21,768 bases of DNA from an uncultured Ruminococcus sp. (GTDB lineage Bacteria > Bacillota > Clostridia > Lachnospirales > Lachnospiraceae): NCBI GenBank assembly GCA_900553885.1, contig USFD01000054.1, positions 1 through 21,768 on the forward strand, in the 5' to 3' direction. A model generated the notes under the pieces. It had not been told where the DNA came from, made no database searches, and was given only the letters and a program-made list of their open reading frames with translations. Positions within the stretch are counted from its first letter, which is position 1, and each line of letters starts with the position of its first letter. This document shows positions 14,297 through 21,758 of the stretch, in pieces. The position numbers and the translations under genes were made by a program.

Positions 14297-15097
14297 TTAC
14301 CCCAGACTGCCTCCCGCACCGCTGTACTCACATTCTTCCAGCCTGTCATCCGGCAGACGGCACCTGCGCCGCTCCTTCTCTGCCAGCCGGCTTACAAACG
14401 CTGTGGCGGGATGATGCAGAATCTCTTCCGGCGGCGCATACTGCTGGATTTCTCCCTGATCCATGACCAGAACTTTTGTTCCGAGTTTCAGTGCCTCTGA
14501 AATATCATGTGTCACGAACAGGACCGTAATTCCTGTCTTTTCATAAATCTGACGCAGTTCTGTCTGGAGCTGTGCCCGGGTAATCTCATCTACTGCTCCG
14601 AAAGGCTCATCCATCAGAAGGATCTCCGGAGAAGCCGCCAGGGCGCGGGCAATCCCCACCCTCTGCTGCTGGCCGCCGGAAAGTTCCGCCGGGTACCGCT
14701 CTCTCAGTTCCTCGTCCAGACCAACGATCTGCATCCATTTCGTGACAGCTTCCCTGGTCTTCTTTTTATCTCTTTTATTCAGAAGATCCGGTACATAAGC
14801 AATGTTCTGCTCCACCGTCATATGGGGAAACAGTACGCTGCCCTGGATTGCATAGCCGATATTTCTGCGCAGAAGAGTCTGGTTTTTATCCCGGATGTTT
14901 TCTCCATTAATCAGAACATCTCCCGCCGTGGGCTCCAGCAGGCCGTTGACCATCTTAAGGGCCGTCGTCTTGCCGCATCCGGATGATCCGATAATGGTGA
15001 CAAATTCGCCCTTTTTTACCGAAAGACTGAAGTCTCTGAGTACTACCTTTTCTCCGTAGGCTTTCCGCACATGACGGAATTCAATCATTGTCTGCAT
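14297..15097 (-). CDS. opuCA: OpuC-type quaternary amine ABC transporter, ATP-binding protein
   Basis: This 266-residue ATPase powers uptake of glycine betaine, carnitine, choline or similar osmoprotectants. Visible motifs are Walker A GSSGCGKTT (37-45 region), the Q-loop in YAIQG, signature LSGGQQQR, Walker B ILLMDEPFGAVD and the H-loop histidine in VTHD. The EITR sequence after Walker B is typical of the proline/glycine betaine subfamily. Unlike OpuCA of Bacillus or Listeria it has no pair of C-terminal CBS domains; the tail after about residue 235 is a short acidic and glycine-rich stretch, so ionic-strength or nucleotide sensing through CBS domains is absent. AGGAGG lies 7 nt before the ATG. 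It follows the permease-binding protein gene by 11 nt and is the last gene before a terminator. Confidence 0.92.
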   Translation of the reverse strand: MQTMIEFRHVRKAYGEKVVLRDFSLSVKKGEFVTIIGSSGCGKTTALKMVNGLLEPTAGDVLINGENIRDKNQTLLRRNIGYAIQGSVLFPHMTVEQNIAYVPDLLNKRDKKKTREAVTKWMQIVGLDEELRERYPAELSGGQQQRVGIARALAASPEILLMDEPFGAVDEITRAQLQTELRQIYEKTGITVLFVTHDISEALKLGTKVLVMDQGEIQQYAPPEEILHHPATAFVSRLAEKERRRCRLPDDRLEECEYSGAGGSLG

Positions 15098-15108
15098 ATT
15101 GCTTCCTC

Positions 15109-16650
15109 CTACTCTATGAGCCCGTGTGAAGCAAGAAATTCTTCCGCCACATCTTCCGGCTCCCTGTTTTCCGTTTCCACCTCATAATTCATCTGTGCCA
15201 TATCGCTGTCCGAGATCAGCCCGGTTACTTTGTCGAAAACCTCATTCAGCTCCGGATGCGCTTCCAGCACCTCACTGCGCACCACATTACCACAGAGATA
15301 GGAAGGATAGAACTGTCTGTCGTCCTCCAGAACCACCGCATCCGCCGCGGAAAGCTGTCCGTCTGTGGTAAACACAACCATTACGTCGATCTGCCCCTGC
15401 TCCAGAGCCTGATATTTCAGGCCGATATCCAGGTCCATTGTCGCCTTAAAATTCAGCCCGTAAGTGTCACAAAGGGCCTCGTATCCGTCTTCCCGTTCAA
15501 AGAAATCATATTCCGCGCCGAAGACAAGCTGATCTGCAACTGCCGCAAGATCGGAATAAGTATGAAGATCATACTTTTCTGCAATCTCCCGGCGCACCAC
15601 CATGCCATACGTATTATTAAAGCCGTACATGCCGGTCCACTCCATGGAATAATTATCCCTGTATTCCTGCTGCAGCTGATCAAACAGATCTTCTGTGTAC
15701 AGCTCCTCATTTTTCAGCACCATATTCCAGCCGGTTCCCGTGTATTCCGGATAAAGATCAAATTCTCCGCTTTCCATCGCAGGCTGAATATTGGAAGTGC
15801 CGCCTCCCACTCCCTGGGTCAGCTCCACATGCAGCTCCGTATCCTGTTCAATAAGGATTTTCAGCATTTCGCCTATTATATACTGCTCGGTCATAGGTTT
15901 CGTTGCGATATGGATCGTCTCTCCGGTATTGGTCCGGAACACTGCAGTTACAATCAGTGCGGCGCAGATCACCGCTGCCGTTCCTGCCGCTATGATCCGG
16001 TTCGTTTTCTTTGCTTTTGCGCTGCGCTTTTTCATCCGCCGCTCCACAAATCCAAGCAGAAAATCAACTGCCAGGGCAAGCACTGCGATCAGCAGACTTC
16101 CTGTCATAGTCATTGCCCCATTGTTTGTGGTAATTCCCCGGTAAATCGCAACTCCCAGACCGCCTGCTCCGATGAAAGAGGCAATACCGGCAAGAGCGAT
16201 GGTCATAGTTACCATACTGCGGATCCCTGACAGAATTACCGGCATGGCAAGGGGCAGCCGGATCCGGAAAAGGATCTGAAGCCGCGTGCTGCCCATTCCT
16301 CTGGCCGCCTCAAGAATAGCCGGATCAATATTGGAGATTCCCGTATGGGTATTGCGCACCATAGGCAGCAGCGCATATACGGTAAGGGCGATCACGGCCG
16401 TTGCATTTCCCACACCGGAAAATGGGATAAGAAATCCCAGCATGGAAATAGAAGGAATTGTATAGAGGAAATTAATCACTGCCAGCGTCGGCTTTGCCGC
16501 TCTCTGGAATTCACTGATCAGAATGCCGGCAAGACCGCCGGCAAGAATGGCCAGTACAATCGCAATGAAAGAAATCTCCAGATGTTCCAGCAGCAGTCCG
16601 GCAAAAAAGTCCGGCCGCTCCGTAAGCAGGGCCCATATGTTTCCTAACAT
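15109..16650 (-). CDS. OpuC-type permease fused to its substrate-binding protein
   Basis: This 513-residue membrane protein combines the translocation channel and the ligand-binding domain of a quaternary-amine ABC importer. Residues about 20-205 form a MetI-like permease with five or six membrane segments and an EAA loop EAARGMGSTRLQILFRIRLP (114-133). A basic linker leads to a further hydrophobic segment (about 218-237), then the extracellular OpuAC/OpuCC-like binding domain (about 245-513). The family motif DLYPEYTGTGW (298-308) with its aromatic residues is present. Fused permease-binding proteins are common in Gram-positive anaerobes and replace separate opuCB, opuCC and opuCD genes. GAGGTGAG precedes the ATG. 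The gene begins 2 nt after the flavin/ferredoxin gene stop, so the two are co-transcribed. The exact substrate cannot be told from sequence. Confidence 0.93.
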   Translation of the reverse strand: MLGNIWALLTERPDFFAGLLLEHLEISFIAIVLAILAGGLAGILISEFQRAAKPTLAVINFLYTIPSISMLGFLIPFSGVGNATAVIALTVYALLPMVRNTHTGISNIDPAILEAARGMGSTRLQILFRIRLPLAMPVILSGIRSMVTMTIALAGIASFIGAGGLGVAIYRGITTNNGAMTMTGSLLIAVLALAVDFLLGFVERRMKKRSAKAKKTNRIIAAGTAAVICAALIVTAVFRTNTGETIHIATKPMTEQYIIGEMLKILIEQDTELHVELTQGVGGGTSNIQPAMESGEFDLYPEYTGTGWNMVLKNEELYTEDLFDQLQQEYRDNYSMEWTGMYGFNNTYGMVVRREIAEKYDLHTYSDLAAVADQLVFGAEYDFFEREDGYEALCDTYGLNFKATMDLDIGLKYQALEQGQIDVMVVFTTDGQLSAADAVVLEDDRQFYPSYLCGNVVRSEVLEAHPELNEVFDKVTGLISDSDMAQMNYEVETENREPEDVAEEFLASHGLIE

Positions 16651-16652
16651 CT

Positions 16653-17288
16653 TTACTCACCTCTTCTCTGAATTGCTTTTACCGGACAGTTTTCAAAGCA
16701 CAGTCCGCAGTGCAGACAGTGCTCCCGGCTGATTACAAAGGGAATTCCTTCCGTAATGCACTGCTGGGGACAGTTCCTTTTACACTTCCCGCACCCGATA
16801 CATGCGTCTGTAATCTCAAATCCTTTCTCCTGCTTCTCTGCCGCCCCGGTTGTAAAACTTTCCCTGTATATGGGAGTCTTTCCAAGATCAAAAAACTCAA
16901 TCTGTCCTTCTTCCACGCAGAAAGGCTCCAGGATATATCTGCTCTCTCCCGGATAGACGTCATTCATGGAAGGATTTTCACGGAAAATCCGGTCAATCCA
17001 TTGCTTCTGATCTGTCAGTCTTTTTACCTTTCCAAAAAGGCGCACCATCTGGTATTCCCGGTTCATACCTGTAATCTCTGTCCGGGGCAGGTTCTTAAGC
17101 TGCCGGTAAAAATCTTTGCCGCGGGCTGTACAGAAATAAAGTTTCTCCTTTTCCACCAGCATCACGTCAATTATCCGCACATGAGGCATTCCCTTGTCAT
17201 CCACTGTGGCAAAAGCCACATCCTTAATATCCCGTAATATCTGCAGGCACTCTTCTGCTGTCATTTTTCTCCTCCTCTTTTCCGACAT
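16653..17288 (-). CDS. Flavin split-barrel (pyridoxamine phosphate oxidase-like) protein with C-terminal 2[4Fe-4S] ferredoxin domain
   Basis: This 211-residue cytoplasmic protein has an N-terminal PNPOx-like FMN-binding split barrel (about 9-130; VAFATVDDKGMPHVR is a typical first strand pair). A C-terminal bacterial ferredoxin domain holds two cluster motifs, CIGCGKCKRNCP and CLHCGLCFENCP, enough for two [4Fe-4S] clusters. Such fusions in Clostridia probably pass electrons between Fe-S clusters and flavin; no substrate is established. The start at 17288 has AGGAGG 7 nt upstream. A second ATG at 17264 also has GAGGAGG 6 nt upstream, so a 203-residue form is possible. The gene is first in the operon with OpuC and lies behind the twin-palindrome promoter near 17.5 kb. 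Confidence 0.88.
   Translation of the reverse strand: MSEKRRRKMTAEECLQILRDIKDVAFATVDDKGMPHVRIIDVMLVEKEKLYFCTARGKDFYRQLKNLPRTEITGMNREYQMVRLFGKVKRLTDQKQWIDRIFRENPSMNDVYPGESRYILEPFCVEEGQIEFFDLGKTPIYRESFTTGAAEKQEKGFEITDACIGCGKCKRNCPQQCITEGIPFVISREHCLHCGLCFENCPVKAIQRRGE
17271..17277 (-). promoter_or_regulatory. Second ribosome-site-like element of the flavin/ferredoxin gene
   Basis: GAGGAGG inside the KRRRK coding stretch stands 6 nt before an in-frame ATG at 17262-17264. It makes a second start as good as the first one. The upstream site AGGAGG is at 17296-17301. Confidence 0.4.
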
Positions 17289-17493
17289 AATATATCCTCC
17301 TGTATACAAATCAGACTTATATCGTCTGCCCTGCCGCTTTCCGGCATACTAAATCATATTTCTCATATTTTTATCTATTCCCTGTTCTGTCCATCTTTTC
17401 TCTTCGGATTTCATACGCTCCGCTTAACCTCCTCTGATATCCGCATTAAATTCCTGTTTAGTTGTAATATTAACTGTTACATCTTATGCTGCA
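17289..17493 (-). other. Long leader of the flavin/ferredoxin-OpuC operon
   Basis: The leader is about 190 nt. It contains the second palindrome (17463-17481) and a 21-codon open frame at 17349-17414 preceded by a GAGGAGG at a poor 13-nt spacing. It also has a GCCGGAAAGCGGC-like hairpin sequence near 17330-17345. No known riboswitch was recognised. Confidence 0.4.
17463..17481. promoter_or_regulatory. 19-bp palindromic operator, copy 1
   Basis: On + the site reads TGTAAT-N7-GTTACA, with near-palindromic TGTAA/TTACA half-sites. Its centre is 49 bp from that of copy 2 and it lies just downstream of the -10 box on the minus strand. Twelve or more positions are shared with copy 2. Confidence 0.65.
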
Positions 17494-17522
17494 AGAATAT
17501 CACGGTTTTGTTGTAATGTCAA
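17494..17522 (-). promoter_or_regulatory. Promoter of the flavin/ferredoxin-OpuC operon
   Basis: On the minus strand a perfect TTGACA (17517-17522) and TATTCT (17494-17499) are spaced 17 bp. The -35 hexamer lies inside palindrome copy 2, and palindrome copy 1 covers the region just after the predicted start. Confidence 0.65.
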
Positions 17523-17530
17523 TAGTTACA
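17512..17530. promoter_or_regulatory. 19-bp palindromic operator, copy 2
   Basis: On + the site reads TGTAAT-N7-GTTACA, the same half-sites as copy 1. It embeds the TTGACA -35 element of the minus-strand promoter, so a bound protein would block RNA polymerase. Confidence 0.65.
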
Positions 17531-17570
17531 TTAAAATAAATTTATTTTCTGAAAAAACGCTTTCCCTGAC

Positions 17571-17627
17571 AAAAAATGCGGGATAATTCCCGCCGCTTCT
17601 TGCGAAGCGCAGGTCTTATCCCGCATT
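17571..17627 (-). terminator. Intrinsic terminator of the azlCD operon
   Basis: A perfect 12-bp outer stem pairs AATGCGGGATAA (17575-17586) with TTATCCCGCATT (17616-17627) and encloses an inner GCTTC/GAAGC hairpin. On the minus strand it runs into TTTTTT. It begins about 28 nt after the azlD stop. Confidence 0.88.
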
Positions 17628-17654
17628 CATCCATATCTGTTAAGTTCTTCTGCT

Positions 17655-17981
17655 TCAGAAAACAAGCTGCACAAGCAGCATATAGCACACCGTACCTCCT
17701 GCAATGGACAGAAGCATCTGCCGCTTCCACACATGCAGGAAAATCACCAGTATAATCGAAATCAGTTCCGGAACCCCGTGACTTCCTGTAAAAACACTTA
17801 CATTTTTCAGACAGTAGATAACCAGAAGCCCGAATACTGCCGGAGGAAGCACTCTTCCCAGATACTTGATATATTTTGGCGTCGGCTTCCCTGCCGGAAA
17901 AATCAGAAACGGCAGAAACCGCGTAACGGCCGTTCCCAGAACCACCATTGCGACTGTAATAATCTGCTGAGTCAATGTCAT
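17655..17981 (-). CDS. azlD: AzlD family branched-chain amino acid exporter subunit
   Basis: This 108-residue small membrane protein has three or four hydrophobic segments, the usual AzlD size. The family sequence near the N-terminus is recognisable in TAVTRFLPFLIFP, followed by KYLGRVLPPAVFGLLVIYCLK. AzlD works with AzlC in export of branched-chain amino acids and, in some species, azaleucine resistance. The ATG overlaps the azlC stop by 4 nt (ATGA), so the subunits are translationally coupled. It is the last gene before the terminator at 17571-17627. Confidence 0.93.
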   Translation of the reverse strand: MTLTQQIITVAMVVLGTAVTRFLPFLIFPAGKPTPKYIKYLGRVLPPAVFGLLVIYCLKNVSVFTGSHGVPELISIILVIFLHVWKRQMLLSIAGGTVCYMLLVQLVF

Positions 17982-18691
17982 AATGCTTCTTCTCCCTTCT
18001 CAAGAGGTTTTCTCATTAATGTCAGCACCGCAAGAAGCGCCAGCATGGCCGGAATAATAAAATTATCCGCTCCGAATGCAATCAGGCAAAGCAGGGAAAT
18101 CCCCAGTCCCAGAAGGGAGCTTACATGGTTCTTTTCTTTCAGCCACTGCTCCATAAAAATTACCACAAACATGGCAGTCATTACAAAATCAAGCCCCTCT
18201 GTATTAAAATGAATCAGGGATCCGAAGATTCCTCCCAGAGTCGCGCCGGAAAACCAGTAGAAATGATTCAGCAGCGTTACAAAAAACATAAACCAGCCCC
18301 TGTCCACATTCTCAGGGATCTCTGCAGTGTAATTAATGGAAAAGCTCTCGTCACACATGCCGAAAATCAGATACACCTTTTTCCATCCGGTGCCCCGGAA
18401 TCTGTCCAGCATGGAAATCCCGTAAAACAGATGCCTCGCATTGATCATCAGCGTCATGGCGAATGCCTGCAGGGGATTGAACGCCCCCAGAAGCATGTTA
18501 ACAGTTACAAACTCTATAGAACCGGCAAATATCGTAATGCTCATCAGCATAGGATACCAGAAACTGAACCCGGAAACATTCATATAAATCCCGTATGTAA
18601 TTCCAAGGAACCAGAATCCCGCAAATATGGGGATCGTATAAGGGAACGCTGTCCGGAACGCTCTTCTGAGCATCTTTGATCTTGTCTGCAT
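17978..18691 (-). CDS. azlC: AzlC family branched-chain amino acid exporter subunit
   Basis: This 237-residue polytopic membrane protein is the large subunit of an AzlCD exporter. The characteristic segments are PIFAGFWFLGITYGIYM near the N-terminus, AGSIEFVTVNMLLGAFNP, NARHLFYGISMLDRF and the FGMCDESFSINY stretch. The start at 18691 is preferred because GGGAGG lies 6 nt upstream; an in-frame ATG at 18697 abuts the ribosome site. No AzlB-type regulator gene is nearby. A short GCTGA/TCAGC hairpin lies at about 18713-18726 and no good promoter is seen in the 78-bp gap, so transcription probably comes from the upstream DUF5131 gene. Confidence 0.95.
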   Translation of the reverse strand: MQTRSKMLRRAFRTAFPYTIPIFAGFWFLGITYGIYMNVSGFSFWYPMLMSITIFAGSIEFVTVNMLLGAFNPLQAFAMTLMINARHLFYGISMLDRFRGTGWKKVYLIFGMCDESFSINYTAEIPENVDRGWFMFFVTLLNHFYWFSGATLGGIFGSLIHFNTEGLDFVMTAMFVVIFMEQWLKEKNHVSSLLGLGISLLCLIAFGADNFIIPAMLALLAVLTLMRKPLEKGEEAL

Positions 18692-18769
18692 AATCATCCT
18701 CCCATACCTTTGCCGCTGACAAATCAGCGCTGTATTTCCATATTTTTTCTTCAGAAACAGAGCAGCCCG

Positions 18770-19651
18770 CTATTTTCCTGTACATTTTCCGCAGTCCGAG
18801 CACCCGTTGCAGGTCAGACGGTTCGCACATTCCCGGCACGTAACAGGATGATAGGCGGGCACGTACAGATTTTCCTGCGGGATATCATATCCCCATTCAT
18901 CTGTCAGATGAAAATGAATCTCTTTTCCCCGGAAGTTCAGGCCGGACCGGAAAGCCTGCTGAGACTGCGTCCGTTTATCCGGGATATGATATGTTTTTCC
19001 GTTTATTTCAAAATAAGTCCCTGTCTCGATAAAGTTAAAAGTAACATTATGAAGCCGGCACTGGTCGCTTAGCACTTTCACCCACTCATAGCGGCAGGGA
19101 CGAAAACCCCCGTAATTCTCCCCGCCGCAGATAACCTGCTCGATCTGATCTTCCGCCAGATATTTTTCCAGATCTACCGGGCCGATCAGAGGCGCCGTCA
19201 TAATCCCCTTATGTTTAAAAGGCAGTTCAAACAGAAGCGGGATCCTCTCATCCGCCCTCTTCTGATTCTCACAGGTTACATTGAAAAAAATGTTTTCCCA
19301 GCCTGTCCCCCAGTCATAGGGAAGGCAGGATGATACCCTCTGGGGCCGTTTTGTCAGAAGGAAAAACTTCACGTCTTTCCTCTGCCTCATAATGGACCAC
19401 GCCTCATCTCTCCAGGCGTCCGCCTCTTCCAGAAAAAAATCCGAGGTCATACAGACCCGGATCATCTCCCCGCTGCGCACTTTATACTGTCCCTGACGGT
19501 TTCTGGACAAAGGATAGCGGAAGCCGTTCTTCGTCCGGTAAATCCGGCTTCCGTCCTGCTCCCGCATCCGGTCAAGAAAATACATATAACAGTTTTCGCA
19601 GCCCTCTGAACATTTTCTGCAGCCATGCCATGGATTCCAGATATCATGCAT
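18770..19651 (-). CDS. DUF5131 (phage Gp37/Gp68-like) radical-SAM-like protein
   Basis: This 293-residue protein opens with WNPWHGCRKCSEGCENCY, the family signature. It contains a canonical CxxxCxxC radical SAM cluster motif at C14, C18 and C21, with an additional C11. Other family stretches include LLTKRPQRV (98-106), WENIFFNVTCENQ (118-130), PLIGPVDL (154-161) and the ICGGENYGGFRPC segment (174-186). The C-terminus adds a six-cysteine tail (C272, C275, C281, C284, C287, C290) that could hold a second cluster or zinc. The start at 19651 has AGGAGG 8 nt upstream; the ATG at 19678 is a weaker alternative. The substrate is unknown. It lies 48 nt after the Na/Pi transporter stop with no terminator between, and ahead of azlCD. 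Confidence 0.85.
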   Translation of the reverse strand: MHDIWNPWHGCRKCSEGCENCYMYFLDRMREQDGSRIYRTKNGFRYPLSRNRQGQYKVRSGEMIRVCMTSDFFLEEADAWRDEAWSIMRQRKDVKFFLLTKRPQRVSSCLPYDWGTGWENIFFNVTCENQKRADERIPLLFELPFKHKGIMTAPLIGPVDLEKYLAEDQIEQVICGGENYGGFRPCRYEWVKVLSDQCRLHNVTFNFIETGTYFEINGKTYHIPDKRTQSQQAFRSGLNFRGKEIHFHLTDEWGYDIPQENLYVPAYHPVTCRECANRLTCNGCSDCGKCTGK

Positions 19652-19699
19652 CCGCCTTTCCTCCTTTTGGACAGACATTGCCTCTCATCATCTCTGACA

Positions 19700-21508
19700 C
19701 TATACGACCTCTTCCGGCTCCATACTCTGTATGTGACTGTCCTTCTTTCCGAGATCATATTTCTGGCTGTATTCCGTAAAATAAGAATAATACTCCATAC
19801 CTTCGCCGGCGTAAACCCTGGAATTATGAATATGGATATCTTCATCATTCTCTTCTGTTTTCGCCATAGCTGTCATAATACTCGCACAATGAGACGCGAT
19901 ACGGGTAAAGCTGTTCAGAACATCCGTAAAAATTGTTCCCTGCTCAAGTCCGCAGGCTCCGCTGCCCAGCCGTTTTACATGATTATGCTTCAATTCGTCG
20001 CACAGGTGGGTAATCACCATGCCGAGGGGCGCTACTTTTTTGGCTTCTTCCTGGTCGTCAGCCATAAATGCCTTTGCAGTTATATTCATAACCTCACGCA
20101 CGGCACCCATCACCACATTCAGCTCATCCAGAGCCTCAGGGGAAAATCCTGTCCGCTTTTCCTGCATCTCATTGGACATATATGCAATATATGCCGCATG
20201 GTCGCCGATCCTTTCAAAATCGCTGATCGTACTCAGATACAGCGACATCTGTCTGGACTGCGCCGTCGTCATCTCGCCCTTTGTCAGACGCATCAGATAG
20301 GTGCCAAGCCGGGTTTCATACTTATCGATCAGATCTTCCTTCCGCTGCACTTTTTCGAATTGCTCCTGCTGATAGTCATTCAGCAGATTCATGGCGCGGT
20401 TTACATTTTTCCGGACTTTTTTTGCCATTCCCGATATCACCCGGTGGCACTGCCCGATAGCCAGCGCCGGATAGACAACCAGACGCTCTTCCAGCAGATC
20501 AAAATCCGCTTCTTCTTCCTTTTCTTCTTCCGTATCCTTCACCAGGATACATACAAGCTTCTCCAGCTTTGGAATAAACGGAAACAGCACACATACCGTA
20601 GCCATACGGAAAACGGTATTGACAAACGCTACCGATACCGGTGTCATAACCATCCCCATAAATCCGAAATGTACAACTGCATTTACTGTATAGAAAATAA
20701 CTGCCCAGAAAATCAGCCCGAACAGATCATTCAGAAGATAGATCAGCGCCGTTCTCTTTCCGTTCTTATTTGCACTGATGGCAGAAATCAGAACCGGACA
20801 GGCCGCCCCCACTCCGATCCCCAGTATAATCGGAAATGCGCTGGCAAATGTCAGAATTCCTGTTACTGAGAGCGCCTGCAGGACTCCCACTGACGCCGAT
20901 GCGCTCTGAAGAACTGCTGTAAAGACAATTCCCACCAGAATCCCTGCAAGAGGGTTAGAAAACATGGTAAGCATGCTGACAAAAATCTCATTATCCCGCA
21001 GCGGTTCCACCGCCCCGCTCATTGTCTGCATCCCTGTCATCAGGATCGCAAATCCAAGCATTATGTTACCGATGTTTCTATAAACAGAACGCTTGCTGAA
21101 CATTCTGAGTACAATGCCGACAACAGCCACAATAGCGGATATCGTTGCCGTAGACAACAGCGTTGCCAGACCGCCTGAGCCCTCGATATAGGACAGACAC
21201 AGAATCCATCCTGTAATGCTCGTTCCGATATTTGCCCCCATGATAATGCCGATGGCCTGCCTCAGCTTCATCATCATGGAATTCACAAAACCGATCACCA
21301 TTACTGTCGTTGCTGAAGATGACTGAATTACGCAGGTTACCCCGGCTCCCAGCGCAACACCTTTCAGCGGTGTATTTGTCATCTTATACAGAAAAGCCTC
21401 CAGCTTGTCGCCGGCCACCATTTTTAATCCGTCTCCCATCAGAAGCATGCCGTACAGAAACATCGCCACGCCGCTGAGCAGGGACAGAACCATTGAAAAT
21501 ATTTCCAT
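19700..21508 (-). CDS. Na/Pi cotransporter family protein with C-terminal PhoU-like domain
   Basis: This 602-residue membrane protein resembles NptA/YjbB-type sodium-phosphate cotransporters. Two inverted repeats of the NaPi-II family are visible: QSSSATT (62-68) in the first and LQSASASVGVL (200-210) in the second, both in hydrophobic surroundings. Around eight membrane segments lie before residue 325. A very acidic stretch (DTEEEKEEE) then leads to a soluble helical PhoU-like domain (about 345-550) with YLMRLTKGEMT and SDFERIGDHAAYIAYM. It probably moves phosphate across the membrane with sodium. The ATG at 21508 has AAAGGA very close upstream; an alternative ATG is at 21493. It is the first gene of a probable operon with DUF5131 and azlCD. 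Regulation by phosphate is not visible. Confidence 0.93.
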   Translation of the reverse strand: MEIFSMVLSLLSGVAMFLYGMLLMGDGLKMVAGDKLEAFLYKMTNTPLKGVALGAGVTCVIQSSSATTVMVIGFVNSMMMKLRQAIGIIMGANIGTSITGWILCLSYIEGSGGLATLLSTATISAIVAVVGIVLRMFSKRSVYRNIGNIMLGFAILMTGMQTMSGAVEPLRDNEIFVSMLTMFSNPLAGILVGIVFTAVLQSASASVGVLQALSVTGILTFASAFPIILGIGVGAACPVLISAISANKNGKRTALIYLLNDLFGLIFWAVIFYTVNAVVHFGFMGMVMTPVSVAFVNTVFRMATVCVLFPFIPKLEKLVCILVKDTEEEKEEEADFDLLEERLVVYPALAIGQCHRVISGMAKKVRKNVNRAMNLLNDYQQEQFEKVQRKEDLIDKYETRLGTYLMRLTKGEMTTAQSRQMSLYLSTISDFERIGDHAAYIAYMSNEMQEKRTGFSPEALDELNVVMGAVREVMNITAKAFMADDQEEAKKVAPLGMVITHLCDELKHNHVKRLGSGACGLEQGTIFTDVLNSFTRIASHCASIMTAMAKTEENDEDIHIHNSRVYAGEGMEYYSYFTEYSQKYDLGKKDSHIQSMEPEEVV

Positions 21509-21668
21509 ATCCTTTATCTTTTGCCCTGTATCCCGTTTTCCGGAATCTCTGAATCCTCTCCCGGTATCCTGCCGGTCTGCCGGCCTGTACCGTTTCTACC
21601 ATGTATCCTGTATTCTTCTCGGGGAGCCCCCTTACCGCCTCCGGGAAGAAAACCATACCGTAATATCT
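21509..21668 (-). other. Untranslated leader of the Na/Pi transporter gene
   Basis: About 155 nt separates the predicted start of transcription from the ATG. The stretch holds GC-rich short hairpins, such as GGGG/CCCC near 21625-21635 and GCCGG/CCGGC near 21568-21585. No known riboswitch consensus was recognised. Confidence 0.35.
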
Positions 21669-21697
21669 ATTGTAGAAGAAAAATCAGTCTCTTTCAA
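21669..21697 (-). promoter_or_regulatory. Promoter of the Na/Pi transporter operon
   Basis: On the minus strand TTGAAA (21692-21697) and TACAAT (21669-21674) are spaced 17 bp, pointing into the transporter gene. Both hexamers match the consensus at five of six positions. Confidence 0.7.
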
Positions 21698-21743
21698 GAA
21701 TTTTACATAAAATGGCGGCGTAAATTTACTGTAGGAATTATAG

Positions 21744-21758
21744 TGGCAGAAACTGCCA
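21744..21758. other. Short hairpin at the right edge
   Basis: TGGCAG and CTGCCA are separated by AAA. It could belong to a terminator or operator of a gene beyond the window; no T-tract is visible before the edge. Confidence 0.3.

Noticed and set aside
17463..17530. The palindromes as BirA biotin operators
   Set aside because: BirA sites have longer spacing between TTGTAAACC-like half-sites and control biotin genes; neither feature fits here.
19625..20869. A 414-codon open frame on the + strand
   Set aside because: It lies antisense to the Na/Pi transporter gene, has no family-like motifs and is rich in His, Cys and Arg as expected for the complement of a coding strand.
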